64,000 nt of DNA from Kappaphycus alvarezii (Eukaryota > Rhodophyta > Florideophyceae > Gigartinales > Solieriaceae): positions 62,001 to 126,000 of the forward strand of contig NADL03000054.1 of assembly GCA_002205965.3 (NCBI GenBank). The letters are read 5' to 3'. The notes beneath the pieces are model-generated. The model saw only the letters and a program-made list of their open reading frames with translations. It did no database searches and was not told where the DNA came from. Below, one piece after another: positions 19,763 through 32,100 of the stretch. The position numbers and the translations under genes are program-made. The number at the start of each line of letters is the position of its first letter. Within the stretch, counting starts at the first letter, position 1.

Positions 19763-21043
19763 CTACTTTGTATCACTTTCTTGCAACTTTTGAAACAAAA
19801 AGTCGGTCGCCTTCCGTAGAGCCTCCACTTCCTGCTTCAGTCGCTGCTTTTCAGTACCTCCGGAACTCCCATAGTAAGCACTCATCACCTTATCCTTCCA
19901 TGTCTTTGGTTTCTTTTCCTTTTCATCCTCTTCCCCTTCGCCGCACATAGTCACAACTTCCTCAAGTACACCCAGCTGCTCCTCCAAATCTCGCACCTTC
20001 CCCTCCAAATCATTACACTGTCCGCACTCTGCATCCAATGCCGTTCCCCCTCTCCCATTATGCTTGTCAGCCTCTCCCGAGATATCCTCTCCGCTTGCTT
20101 CATAGCGACTTCTTCGCGACACACGTGAGCCCCTCGACCCTTTCGAATCGCTTCTTCTCAATCCACCTGCTCCCAAATTGACGCTCTCCAACTCATTCAT
20201 GGCCCCAAGATCCCCTCCTGGTTCCGAACCAATCCGAATCTCCCTTGCCTCCACTTTTGCGCGCTCCCCTTGAACTTGATCCTCAAACTTGCCCTTTTCC
20301 CTCCTCTTCTCCATCCTCCTCTCCATCTCCTCCGTATCGTTCAGCCTCTTCATTCTCAACTCCCTTTCCAACCTCCCTCTCTCCTCATTATGATGAAACT
20401 CCCTCCAAACTTCCGCTCTTTCCTCCTCCGTCATCATTTTCAAACGCTCCGGAGCCCATGGCGGCATCCCCTTGAAACCCACTCCACACGCAGAGCACAT
20501 CCCGCATACACCACTTCCTTCTCTCCAGAACCACAGAACCCACTCCCCGCATGTCCTCCTCGCTCTCACTCCCCTCTCCAATCTCCCCAGCTCCCCACCA
20601 TCCGACTTCATCCTCTCGCTCCCAAACGCAAATGTCCCCGCCCGCGGCAATCGCCCCGCCCGAGACGACCGTCGCAACGTCGAAACTCTCTCCCCAACCA
20701 TTCCAACCGGTCCAGGTTCCTCCCCCCTAGACTGTCGGCCTACAAAACTTGACCCACGCCGCAAACCCCCCTGAGTTACACCGTCGTCGTCCGGCCGCGG
20801 ACGTGTGAAACTTGAACCCCTTCTCAACCGTGGAACCGAGTCTTCAGATTCCACTTGTGAATTTCCGTCCGCTGTCGCTGTAGAAAACGATTGCGGGCGG
20901 TTGATAAATGTAGCGTTGCGACGTCGGGCGTCTGTGAATGAGGTGGGACGTGCGGTGCGAAAGGTGCCAGCGCGCGGGAGGGATGGCTTTGGGGGTGGTG
21001 GAGGGGAGGTGGGATGAGCTGGAGGGCGGTCGGTGGTTTCCAT
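19763..21043 (-). CDS. uncharacterised Ser/Arg-rich coiled-coil protein with Cys cluster
   Basis: Intact 426-codon frame starting METTDRPPAHPTSPPPPPKP. I do not recognise the family. Visible features are a proline-rich N terminus, two copies of LPRAGTF (about residues 22-28 and 132-138), two RRGSSF motifs (about 74-79 and 95-100) that fit basophilic kinase sites, and a Cys cluster with C165 and CGMCSAC (C180, C183, C186) that might bind zinc. A highly charged helical segment (about 200-265, EEERAEVWREFHHNEERGRLERE) follows. The C-terminal half includes a second CGQC motif, acidic and lysine-rich stretches and a predicted coiled coil to the end (KQRLKQEVEALRKATDFLFQKLQE). Length, compositional structure and the repeated motifs support a real gene. 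Role unknown; the architecture suggests a regulated scaffold. It lies about 650 bases from SMC3 on the same strand. Confidence 0.75.
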   Translation of the reverse strand: METTDRPPAHPTSPPPPPKPSLPRAGTFRTARPTSFTDARRRNATFINRPQSFSTATADGNSQVESEDSVPRLRRGSSFTRPRPDDDGVTQGGLRRGSSFVGRQSRGEEPGPVGMVGERVSTLRRSSRAGRLPRAGTFAFGSERMKSDGGELGRLERGVRARRTCGEWVLWFWREGSGVCGMCSACGVGFKGMPPWAPERLKMMTEEERAEVWREFHHNEERGRLERELRMKRLNDTEEMERRMEKRREKGKFEDQVQGERAKVEAREIRIGSEPGGDLGAMNELESVNLGAGGLRRSDSKGSRGSRVSRRSRYEASGEDISGEADKHNGRGGTALDAECGQCNDLEGKVRDLEEQLGVLEEVVTMCGEGEEDEKEKKPKTWKDKVMSAYYGSSGGTEKQRLKQEVEALRKATDFLFQKLQESDTK

Positions 21044-22530
21044 CTATTCGATGTTGAATAAGGGATTTTGGGAATTGTGATGGGGGTCTGGGGGGGGGGT
21101 GCTGAATGTTAATGATGGAGAAGGGAGCGGAGGGGGGGGAGCTACGTCGTCGGGGTATTGCCAATGGATCCGGGAGAAACGGTGCTTGTGTCGGTAATGC
21201 CAGAATGTTGGCAGTCGGCATTTCGGTTTGTTGTGAAGATAAATTGGTGGTCCTTATTTTTATTTTTATTTTTTATTTTATTTTTTCAGGTGAAGCTGGT
21301 GGTTGGACGGGGTGCCCCAAGTGCAGCAATGCAGCACAGTGATCCGCCTTGACAGCGGCCAATTAATGTCCAGAATTCGGCATCTTCGGTACATGGGCTG
21401 GTTGGTTTTCTTCCCTCAAATCAAACCCCAGCATCGCTAATCATTGCCTGCCTTTTTCGTTTCAATTTTTAGCAGTCACTGCTATTCGCGCGTTCCGGAA
21501 CGTTCGTCATGGGCAATAACAGGTACAGTACAGTACTGTACGCCAACAGTGCACAACTGAATTTTTTTTCTTTACTTTTTTCTCTCTGATTGCCATGCTT
21601 TACTGTACCTACAGCCAAGCCACTAGTTACTGTTACAGTACAGTACAGTACCTCGCGTTACATTACAGAACAGTACAGTATTGTACAGTAAAACTGATAC
21701 TGAAAAGTAGAAAACCGAATTCAACTGTAAGCAAAGTTGAGAAAATGAACTAAGTCCTCACATTTGACTCAAGCAACACAAGTGCGCATGAAGAAAGCCT
21801 TCCCGGCGGCAAATGAAAAGGGGGGAAATGTGGGGTGATTTAATATTTGAAAGATATGGTCGGTTAAAAGGTAAAAGCCGGGAACGGCATAGGAGCAGAA
21901 TTGCGCCCAAGAGGCACATGGAACCTAGAGAAATGTAGCAGCAGAAATGTCAAAGCTAGCAATGGACACAAGCGACAATGCAGTTCAGAGGCTAACGGAT
22001 CAGAGAAAAAAAGAAGCGCTCAAAAGAGTGAAACGAAAGTATGCAAACGGAAATCCCCAGGTTGCGAACTCCAAACAAGTTTATCCTGCTGCAAATACAT
22101 GACGTTGATCTAGGGACGAGAAAACGCCAAGCATACGAAGGGGGGGAACAGGAAGTGAATACAATAGACGGATACAATACTCGGAAATCTACACGGTAAA
22201 CCCCGAAGGCGTAGAGTTTGTAAGAAAGAGCGAGGGTAGACAGATAAACGACCCGGATTTGTACGATAAAATAATGGCACGGAGAATGCACATCTTGGCA
22301 CACCCTCCAGCGCTGCCGCACCGTAGTTTCTCACAACCCTACGGAGCTGCCTTCGGCTGAAATGACAACAGTACAATACAGAGTATGTGGGTTGGTTTAC
22401 TGGGAGTGGCACAAAGCTTCCGACACATTTGACTTTGCGTATAAACCATGATTCAAAATCTGCAGTACCAATAACGGAGCATATCTGCCAACTAAAAAGT
22501 AGCTACAAGCCCGGTCAACAAGCAGCCCGT
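21044..22530. other. no recognisable gene; T-rich tract and GTAC cluster
   Basis: After a T-rich tract at 21241-21290 (5' flank of the previous gene) come the GTAC repeats at 21532-21690. The frames at 21901-22623 are short, overlapping and lack domains. Confidence 0.5.
21532..21690. repeat. cluster of GTACAGTAC/GTACTGTAC palindromes
   Basis: Runs at 21532-21541, 21630-21650 and 21668-21690 are built from alternating GTACA and GTACT. This is the densest occurrence of this motif in the window. Confidence 0.7.
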
Positions 22531-23560
22531 GTTGGAGGTGACCATCAACGCCCCGTTTCGTTGAAGGAAAATTTCCCTCACCCTAGCATTCTGGTCCACG
22601 GCTCAGCTAGCGACCGATCGTGACTCCACCTTGATCGTGGAGCGCGCATCGGGGTGCCACCCTCCAAGCGTGGAGAGACGATCCTGGACGAGCTTGTTCC
22701 TACCAGATAACCCAGCTATGAACACCTGCTATTTTCGCAGCTTAATGTGGCGCTCTGAATCTGAGCCTCACGGCCGTCAAGCCCATAGCGGCACAATTAG
22801 ATATTAAGTCCCTGACTTTAATTCACAGGGCTCAAGTCCGGAGACTCAAAGGTCGCCTTATCTCTACCAACACTCAGAGCAGACACTTTCGTTTTAGACC
22901 TCTGCCTTCACTCCGGCTAGAGGCATCGAGCTCACCCGATCGCATAAGGCCGACTCACGGAGCCTTGGTAAAAAACCTCTTCAACGAACCATTATACTTC
23001 AAGACTCGCGAGGCTTGACTTATATATCTTAACGCCACCTGACACCGGCAGATGCAGCGCAGTGATCACTTCGCTTTTCCTCTCTCAAAGGAATAGCGCA
23101 AGCAAGGACTTTTGAGAAAAAATTGAGCCATCAGTCCATGAGGTCATCTCAAAAGTGAAAGTCATATCAAGTATTGGGACGACGGATCCTCCAAGATCCT
23201 TGAGGTGGCAATGGCTGCAGAGCAGACATTCCTTGCGCGTCTTGATCCAGAGTCCATTGAAGTGTTTCTTTGTCGCTGCGGTGCGTACTGTCGTGAGATT
23301 ACGGTGCGTCCACGGCAACTAATTCGAGAGGGCTCTCAGTTTTTACAGCCTATCCGTCCTGTTCTCACCTACTGTGTAGACGCAGAGCAGCTTGAGTTGG
23401 CTGCTGATTTGGAAATGACAAATGGATGTAAATAAGTCATAGAGCTAACCCACAATAAGCTGCGTGAATACCTCGACAAAGCGGCAGTTGAATCAAAAAC
23501 AATACTCTCTGAGTCCAATCCCATGACTTTGGTCCAAAATTATATTGGCATGAAAATGGG
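22530..23560 (+). mobile_element. LTR-retroelement fossil with gag-like sequence
   Basis: Plus-strand sequence around 23210-23560 resembles the N-terminal gag region of Ty3/gypsy-like elements (LDPESIEVFLCRCGAYC, then FLQPIRPVLTYCVDAEQLEL and LREYLDKAAVESK). The preceding 0.5 kb begins TGTTGGAGGTGACC near 22530 and may be part of a long terminal repeat, but no second repeat is visible, so this is tentative. The element is broken and only a fragment remains. It abuts the 3' end of the minus-strand LINE. Confidence 0.45.
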
Positions 23561-24553
23561 CGTAGGGGAAGCCGATAGTACCGGAAAACGTGTGGATAAT
23601 AAGGAGCTCGCAGCCCGGGACACTTCCTCCAGGTGTAGGTCACCCGAGTAGGAGAGTAAATCAGAAAAGAGGGGGAAAATATCAATCAAGGAAGCCGCAT
23701 ATGCGGACTCAGGGACTGCAGAAGCTAGGAGGCCGAGACCAACGTAAGAAATAGGAAGGCAGGCTTGCTCCCATCGGAGCCGGTGCAAGGACAATGAATC
23801 TGTGCGAAATCCTCCCGCTGCTTCCGGTCAAGCTGACGGCCAAAGCCGTAGATTGGTGAGGGGAGAGAGTCCGCAGCAGATAAATAACCGTTCAAGCGCT
23901 TGCCCAGAAACGATGTAAGTGGTAGGCCATCTGGGCGTCGTCAAAGGTCTAGCGACTGCAGATTGACGGATGTCGAATGCGGCACTGACGAAGGAATCAG
24001 AATCAATGAGAGAGACTAGAAAGGTAAAACCATTGGGGGGGGGAGAAGGGGCAGGAAAAAGTGAAGAAAGGAGTAAATGAGAGGCCGGAGACGTGGTTTT
24101 TGGACATATTCAATGCGAACCCGATGGCAGAACCATGAGTCTAGAAAAATTGCAACGCAGCGAGGGCCTGTGAGCGGGGAACAAACAAATTCCTATCATC
24201 GCCATACCAGGCGTTGAGCGGGGGCCGGAAACGATCCTTAAACTTGAGAACGAGAGAATGCAGAGCAAGAGCGAAAAGCAGAGGTCCCAATGGATCGCCC
24301 TGTAGAGTGACATCAGCGCTTAATACGGAGAATGAACCGGATGACAGAAAAGAGGTATCCCCATAGCAGTAGTGAACCCACCGCACGATACCAGGCGAGA
24401 ATTCCAAGACGGCATCCAGAATGGATTGGCGAGAGATGCTATTGAAAGCATTGTGGGTATTGACTTGGATCAATACGTGGTCCCGGAACTGGGGTTTTAC
24501 GTGAGGCGACGGACAGCGTGAACGATGGCCTCAGCCCCGCTTTTTGCGCCAAC
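23560..24553 (-). mobile_element. LINE reverse transcriptase, C-terminal part (3' side of an interrupted element)
   Basis: On the minus strand there is EVGAKSGAEAIVHAVRRLT, then IQVNTHNAFNSISRQSILD, SADVTLQGDPLGPLLFALAL and the catalytic WYGDD at about 24210. These are canonical finger/palm motifs of LINE reverse transcriptases. The thumb end (RLRWEQACLPISYVGLGLL, about 23790-23740) follows. A one-base frame break lies near 24490. It differs from the LINE tails at 0-11 kb, so it is a second lineage. Its 3' end is cut off at the gag-like fossil. Its N-terminal half is at 26410-27300. Confidence 0.85.
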
Positions 24554-24554
24554 C

Positions 24555-26410
24555 TCAAGTTAATGAAAAACCTTATCTGGAGAGGGAGGCAACACCACAG
24601 CTAGGCCCCCTCTCTGCATAGCGTTGACAGCAAGTAGATAAGTTCTTGCTGTTGGTATGTAAGCTACATCTCTCCGCACCATTTTTGTAAATACGCCCTT
24701 AACACGATATGTGAGGTGCACAGTGCCCACAAATTTGCTCTTCATTCCACCGTCACCCTCCATAGCGGTATCCACAGTACTCGGTAGTTCCCATGAGTCT
24801 TGAAAGTAAACTCGATGTTTGCAAATGTGCCTCGTTGCACAGCTGTCCACGAACCACTTTTGACTTAGGTCAGGATCGCAATCTCCCCCAGAATCGGACT
24901 TTGCCCCAAATGCAAGATTCACTTGATCTGTGCTTTTACTGCTAGATCCAAAAGCTTTGCCGTGCTTCTTGTCCAGGCCGGGCATATAGTTGGGAGAAGA
25001 GGAGTTGCAGAAGCAACCTCTACGCATATGTCCTTTCTCTCCTCAGTGATGGAACTTTATGTTTCTTTTAGTTGCCTTCACGTTCCCGCCAGTCATAAAG
25101 GCTTTCAAGTCATCCGAACTCCTACGATAACTACTCTGCGTTGAACAAAACTCCATTTCCCTTACCTCGAGCTTGGGGACAATTCGGTGGAAGCTTAGCT
25201 TCTCTTGCTCACGGAGTATTCCCTTTGGGCATCAAACGATTCCGTTATCCCTTCCAGAAGAGCGTGCTTCTTGATGGATACTTAGAGCACAAAGCAGCTT
25301 GCGGCCAGCTCATTCTCGATTTTGGTGATAGAGCTAGCCAATTCCTGTACACTTTGATCCGAATTCTTCCGTAAACTCAACTATTTACGTCTCAATGTTG
25401 TATACGTTGGGACGGCTTTGTTACGGTTCATCTCCTTCAGAGTGTTTCAGACCTCCTCGGGGTCATTCTTGGAGATCACTGACGCAACGTAACGAGAATC
25501 GATCGGCCTTTATCAGCCACAAATACAACGCAATGCTATCCGGTTGACGCGGACCACAAAAATTCCATGATATAAAAGGATCCTGCCGTCCTCTCTTAGG
25601 CCTGCTGAAACTATAGAAAGACAAGAAGTGTTTCTCGTAAAGATAGTTCCTCCTCAACACAGACTGACACGTGAACAACAGTCACATGTTGGTCCACATA
25701 TGCTAACAGGCCTCGAAGGGGGAGGCCTGTTAGGGATAAATCAACAGGGGAAGAGATCCTCAGAACCAATTAACCCAAGAAGGAGGTGTTGCAAGCGACA
25801 AAAGTGCTACCATGGTATAGTTGAACGAACAGAAAGGAGTGGAAGACAGTTGAATGGGCTACAAGCAAGTATGGAAGGGGCAGGGTCTACCGCATATGCT
25901 TAGTGACTAGCGTAAAATAAATTCTTCTTGGGTCTGAAGTTGACTCTCAACTTCCTAACTATCTGGGACTGGGCTTGAAGTTGTCTGCCAACTTGCTTCA
26001 CCTCCACTAAAGGAAACAGTTTAATCCGCTTATATAGACTTTTGGCTACCCCAAAAGTCTCAAACAAACATACTAATAACCATAAAATGCATTCACGAGA
26101 ATCGCGTGAACCAGAGAGACTATTAGAAGATATTTCCTCAACGTAAATATCTAGGTGCCATACCCATGCCAGCCACCCATCGGCCAGGGGTGGGAATTGA
26201 TGTGGCCATTATATAGACCTTTCAGAGTTACTCCTAGTATCACCCACAACCTGGAACTGTACTGACACATACTATGGCAGCGTGTCCTAAAAAAAATCAA
26301 CCGATGAATTTGCCACACTCACCCAAATTAAAAATATCTTGCAAATTCAAAAACTGTAAAAATATCTTCCCAATTCAGATACTGTATACAATTATGGTCC
26401 TCATCTAGAT
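24555..26410 (-). mobile_element. Ty1/copia fossil inserted into the LINE
   Basis: Between the two halves of the LINE reverse transcriptase lie about 1.85 kb of unrelated sequence. At 25027-24560 (minus strand) it carries the end of a copia gag and the protease region with WFVDSCATRHICKH, the usual copia protease signature around Asp-Ser, followed by YIPTARTYLLAV. Integrase, reverse transcriptase and a confirmed pair of terminal repeats are missing. A TATA-like TATATAAG (minus strand, about 26030) could belong to a terminal repeat. It is a broken remnant. The copia piece must be younger than the LINE it splits. Confidence 0.7.
25703..25733. repeat. 12-bp perfect hairpin
   Basis: CTAACAGGCCTC (25703-25714) and its exact reverse complement (25722-25733) are separated by 7 bases. 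It is inside the insert within the LINE. Role unknown. Confidence 0.8.
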
Positions 26411-27300
26411 TTTTTTCGTGTGCGAATTTGCGCACATCAAGGCTTACAGCGATAGGGCAAAGGCCAGTGTTGGGCCTAGGGAGAGCTGTTAGCCTGCCCC
26501 CGCAGAAGTAGGCCAAGAAAGATTCAGATAGTTCGCCATTGGAACACAAGTTAACGAATTTTGTGAATATATACAAACAGTTGCGAGCGGGAAGCACTCC
26601 CCCGGCCAGGTGAAGCAACATAGGGAGAAAAACAGGGGAGAGGCCATCGGATCCTAGTGCGGTAGACGGGTCAAGGCTGTGGATGGCTCTATTGACGTCC
26701 GATACCGAGAACTTGACGGCAAGGGGAGACCAGCGCGAGGTAATGGCTGAACAGGAGACTCGTGCGTGGGATACATGGTGCTTAGTTTGCAGAGATTTTC
26801 CCGCGAGGGCACAAAAGGGGGAAAATCGTGCAACAGGGCTGCTATAGCGCGGGAAGGACTGCCTCGGTACAGTAAACGGCGGCTGCGCTAGAGGGGAGAG
26901 GTGGAAGGAGAGGAATCTGCATGGGCAAAAGGGATGTGAGAGGGCCCGAAGAGGGAGATGGCTTCAATGGAGAGATCATCGAAAAGACAGGAGGCCCGAG
27001 ACGAATGCGGCCAGCAAGATTGGAGCAGGGATCAGTCCGGCGTGAGTGATGGAGACCGCGGGGATGGGTGCGACGAAAGAAGAGTTTTGGGAGGGCAACA
27101 AGTCCGAAAAGGTCACGGTGACGATGAGAGTCAGACGGCGCGGCGATGATCGGGCTCAGGGAGACAAAATAGAGTTCATAGGTTACCGCTTGAACTGGGC
27201 GAGATAAGTACGGGAGAAATGGTACGGGAACCATAAAAGAGCAGGGAAAGGAAGAGCAGTAGAGGGAACAGATGAAGTACTACTGGTCAGTATTGGTCAT
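26410..27300 (-). mobile_element. LINE reverse transcriptase, N-terminal part (5' side of the interrupted element)
   Basis: On the minus strand there is PKLFFRRTHPRG (about 27120), then VSDVNRAIHSLDPSTALGSD followed by GLSPVFLPML (about 26730-26620), and SFLAYFCGGRLTALPRPNTG followed by LCPIAV (about 26530-26450). These correspond to the start of a LINE reverse transcriptase domain. The match ends near 26410 and resumes at 24553 with the next expected motif, so only about 30 residues are missing across the insertion. Small frame changes occur in the N-terminal portion. Confidence 0.8.
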
Positions 27301-29140
27301 TGATTCCAGAACCTAGACGTATTCGAGGACAGAAAATCCAATGCCAGCATCTGGGGGGCGGGATATCCAGCCGTTGAGGAGTAGTGGCGTGCCTTTAGTC
27401 TTAAAATATACACATCAATTTGTTCTGGACTGACATGACGGCTTATGGAGTAGGTAGCGGGATCGGGACCTGTTTCGAGAGAAGACATTTCCCGGGAAGG
27501 AGGGATACGCACAAAGAGTCTGATATGCTGCTAATTACATTTCGAGGAGGGACTTGTAAAAAGAGGAGGCCGGATACCACTGACAGGATGGAGATTTCAA
27601 GCTCTCCATTTCCTGCAGAAGGTCAAGAAGGGCTCGTCGGATCTAGGAAGGAGATAAGTCTGAAGAAAGGTCTAAGATTTCGGGAAACACGAGTTTGATA
27701 GGGTAATAGTTGTCCGATGTCTTCGCCAAATTACGGAGGGCTATAAAGGCGGTACAAAGAGACATTAAATACCGTTCGGCTGCGTAGACCGTGAAGAAAT
27801 TAGGGAAAGAGGGGCGAATAATCGAGCAAAGGCCGGGGAAACCATTTGTAAGATAGACCGGTGGAAAGCAGCTAGATTGTGCACAGGAATGTCTGAAGGG
27901 GATGTAACGACAACGAAAAGCTTAAAGTAATCACCAAACAGTCCGAGAGTTGCTCACCGGACACATCCAGCAAACTTCGTGGAGACCTGAAAATCTGAAA
28001 GGCTACCATGCTGGGTGAGGCCTTGCCGGCCTAGGAAAGGGAGACGAAGGCGGAACTGTGTAAATCGGGGGTTAATTTACTGTGGTAGGTATTTGGGTTG
28101 GTATCCAGTAAATTTGTACCGGAGCGTAGATATCGTATCACTGTCAAGCCAATTGCGGAACTTGAGGGCCGCAGAAGATGAAAACATTATTTTTTGATGC
28201 AATTTGACGAAGAATATTAATGGCCGCGTTTAATGGCCGTTTTATGTAATGTTTGTATTTGCTCATGTTTATGGAACCTGCCATAGCATCCACATATTGA
28301 TTATTTATGGATAGTAGAAGGTACCTACGTGGTTATTAGAGATACAGTTTGCTATATACAGCTACCAGTGCCATCACTAGCAAAGAAAGACACACAAACT
28401 TTCAATACAGGAGGCTGGTTCGACGCGCGTAGATAAGAGTGAGCGGTCTACAAAGGAGCAGGATTGGGAGATGTACCTGACTCAGGAGCAGGAGATGTTA
28501 GGGAAAAAAGAGCGACAAGAGAGTTCAGAATGTGCAGGAAGGAACGAAACTGAGGATTGTTCTGCAGGGACGAGGTCAGGGCAGCCGCCACAGGGGAGTT
28601 CTGGACGGCAATACAGAATGAATCTGTGGCCGCTGGGCAGGAAAGGTCGACGACGCCTTCGGAGATGCTGACGCGCCTGAGAAGGTAGTCCATGGAGGTG
28701 GGCCAGGGAAAAATCCGTATCTGAATGCCCAGAGGCAGATCCGACGGAAGTTCGTTTGGCATGGCGGCAGGCAGCGGGGAGTCCAGTGATCATGAAAAAA
28801 GAGAATGGCCGATAAAAGGACCACGGAACTCCAAAAGAAGCAACCAATAAGACAACATGGCTGAAGAGAAGAATACAGCGGAGTTCGGGAGGGTTTTCGC
28901 GCCGTATTTCTCGAATTAGCGAAAATTGCTCGGATGCGAGGGCCCGATGACTTGGCCAGGGCTGAGATGGCGTGCAATAATGCGCGACAGCGGCGCGGTG
29001 AGAACCGCGGAGGCGTGCATGCAGGAGGTGGATGGATGGAGTAGGTGGGTACGGGAGCAGAGAGAGAAGAGAGTTGGAAGATGAAAATCATAAGTCGGCT
29101 ATAAGTCATGCCTTTTTGGCCATCAAACCTGCACAAGTGA
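27301..29140. other. no assigned gene; possibly the 5' part of the LINE
   Basis: Long minus-strand frames at 28448-28847 and 28576-29136 overlap in different frames and have no recognised domain. Position suggests degraded 5' sequence of the LINE at 23.6-27.3 kb, but no ORF1 or knuckle motif was seen to prove it. Confidence 0.35.
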
Positions 29141-32100
29141 AAAACAGATTTGAGCGGGTTGTTTTATTCTTGAGAAAAGAATTGAAAGATTACTTCAAAG
29201 CACTTATTACTTACACTGTAGACCTCAATTCAGCATTTGATAAGCTAGATAGCAGTAATAATCGGTGCGTCAATCCAATTAGGGCGGTTTTATCAACAAA
29301 AGTGGCTACAGGACAAATACAGAGAACATATACAGTTAGCTGGCTTCAAAAATCAGGAACAAAAAGAAGCTTTTGCCATCAATTTTATCGATGTAGTCCT
29401 ACAAAGTAAAAAAAAATTATGCAAGGAATGTAAGACTGCAAGTTCTCTACGGCACAAGAGAAAGAGGATTTGAAAGACAAAGTTGCCAAGGCTGAAGACC
29501 AAGATTGCCCGGCATTATCGAGGAGGTATATGTGTTCTGGCGACTGCAATCATTGCTTGGAGGTTGAAACAAGTCCTCTGTAACATAGGTGAGCAGAGTT
29601 ATGCACCCACCCTTGAGGGCAATGAAGTGATCTCGATATTGAATATTCTGAATATGACCTGTTTGAAGCATGTTCCAACTAGCACGGGAGCAGTAAAGTT
29701 CTTCTTAGACACAAGAAAGTCAGTTCTTTTTAGGCGATCGAAAAATCAAATGAAAAGTGTCATAACACTTATGAACTGAAACGGGTCCGTGTTTGCATCT
29801 CCGAGTATGAAATCACCGCCTAAGTTCTTAATTTGATTTAATTAATAGTACATTAACTCAGTCTTTCGAATTCAGTTACATTGCGAAAAGTTTTCAGCTG
29901 AAATGGGATAGGAGGGCACGCCAAGTGCGGACAATCACAGTGAAAAAGAATAAATATAGATACTAGAGCTTACTAAAAAGATCATTTCAATGTGTCTGCA
30001 ATTTTTGGCTAAGGGTTACGTTTTATCTTAATCAAAACTAAATTTTAGTTATGTTGCTCTTTTTATTGCTGTTATTCCTGAGCAACGAGTAAGGAATCGA
30101 AGTAACCTAAATCTTCATTTTGGATCCTTTTGTAAGGTCTCCGAAAGTATTCCTCTTCTTCAGCAAGCAATAATTATTTATTAATTTAGATCTCTTCAAT
30201 TCAATACGAGGACCGTTTGTAAACTCAGCATAAGAAAACCTAATTAAAAATGAGATGTATAATTTTAATTATAAAAAAGTAAATTGTCTAGTAAGAAGAG
30301 TTTCCTCAGGCTTATGAACAGAGGTTACATTAGACAATTCGGATGATTACTCGGGAGATTTCTTCACTCGTATTTTTTGTCATCGTTTCGGCAGTTTCCG
30401 CATATTCAATTGTTTTGTTCAGTATATATCCTTCTCATGGAGATTGAACAGGGAGCTTATCAAAATTCATCTACTTATACAGAGATTGATACCCTTGGAG
30501 TTGAAGTTTAACAAAAAATATCCATGTTATCTATACCATGCTACCTGTCGCGTTGAACTTGATGACCTAAATAATGGAATATCCCTGTGATCTTGGCCAT
30601 CGGTGTTTGAACTGTGGAGCCTGACTTGTTCAGCAGCGTTCCTAGCCAAACTAGTACCTTAGAATATCACGTGGTTTTCTTGTGCGACAAACGGTTGAAG
30701 CGGGTGATACCGTGGTCGGGACCTTGGCGTCTTGAGCCAAAGGTAGGACTGTTGAAAAGAAGCTCCCAACAGCCCTTTTGGGCAGATAAGATTGCATTGC
30801 TTTGAAACTAGGTATTAAGCGAACTTTTCTGCTGGACTGGGTATGGTGTCGTACTGCACAAGAGTGGGGGAAACGCGGACTTGCTGCTCAACTTCCTGTA
30901 AGAGACTGGCTTGGCACTAAAATCTAACAGTATACGGAGGTAGTAGTCTCTTGTGAACGTCCTGTATTGACCATTTGAAACTACTGGTTCTTGTACAGGT
31001 GAGAGAAGCTACTTCAATCGTTACGGACCCGGAGAGTTTGACCGGGGCCTGGAATCAAAATCCTAGTGTTATTTCGCACAAAGTATTGGTTGTAGTGCAA
31101 TTGGCACTCGTACTGTACTGCCACCGGCAGAGCTGATTTTGGTGACCTTTTTTGGATCTAAGTATCTGTACAGGCCATAGCACTGCCATTCACAGGTACT
31201 ACAGTGTACAGTAAGGGAATTTATGTCGACAACGGACCACCATAAGTCTTGGTACTGTATATACATCCGAGTGGGTTCGAAGGCATGTATTCAGGACCAC
31301 GCGGCCCCTAACTTGGACCTGATATTTCTGCATGTGAAAGGCAACTATTGGGCCAAGTGTCGACTCTAATCATCACTAATTTGGATCTCTAGTACTTGGC
31401 TGACATTGACTTTACTTACCACACCGTCATAGATAAACCTATTCTAGCTAACTGGTGTTTATACCTACCTGGACACAAGGGAACCAGAATAAACAGTCAC
31501 CCAGGTTTTGGCTCTGAATTTGACTCCCAACTTCCGCCTTTGCAGCAAACTTTCCAACGACAAAATTGGCTATAGCAAGGCTTATCCGCCCGGATTCCCC
31601 TTCTGTTTCTCCCTCTCTATCCAATATTATACTACAACTTTCATTGTTTATCTGTGACATTTGCCCACACTTGGCGCCCCCGTATGAAGGCGTCTAAATA
31701 AATAGGAATTCAACGTTGTCGTTGGTGACAACAAAATTATCTCCAAAGGAGATACTCAACACTGCTGAACCATTACTACATCTCTTTTTGTCAAAAAATT
31801 GCAGCTCTGGTGTCCACGGTACTTAGGACTCGATTCTTCTCAATTTGTAGCATTCCGCGGATAACGGTACGGCCTTACAACCCGAAGGACAAATATGACA
31901 TCAAGCCGTCCAATTAATAACACCCGCTCTACCCCCCAACTTCTTCTCACTGTCGGTGAGCTGTGCTACTGCATCGCAAAGTGGTTACGAGAAATAGGGA
32001 CATCGAAAAATTTGTGAGTCTTGATGTGTGTATGTGTTGATGTTCTCATTGGCTGACGGCATTCAGTACCTAGACAAAAACAGCTGCGCACCGCACATTG

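Noticed and set aside
20245-20774. Proline/serine-rich plus-strand frames
   Set aside because: They are antisense shadows of the arginine- and glutamate-rich 19763-21043 gene.
29032-29409. 125-codon plus-strand frame as a gene
   Set aside because: Part is protein-like, but there is no family match, and it overlaps degraded sequence; not enough to support a gene.
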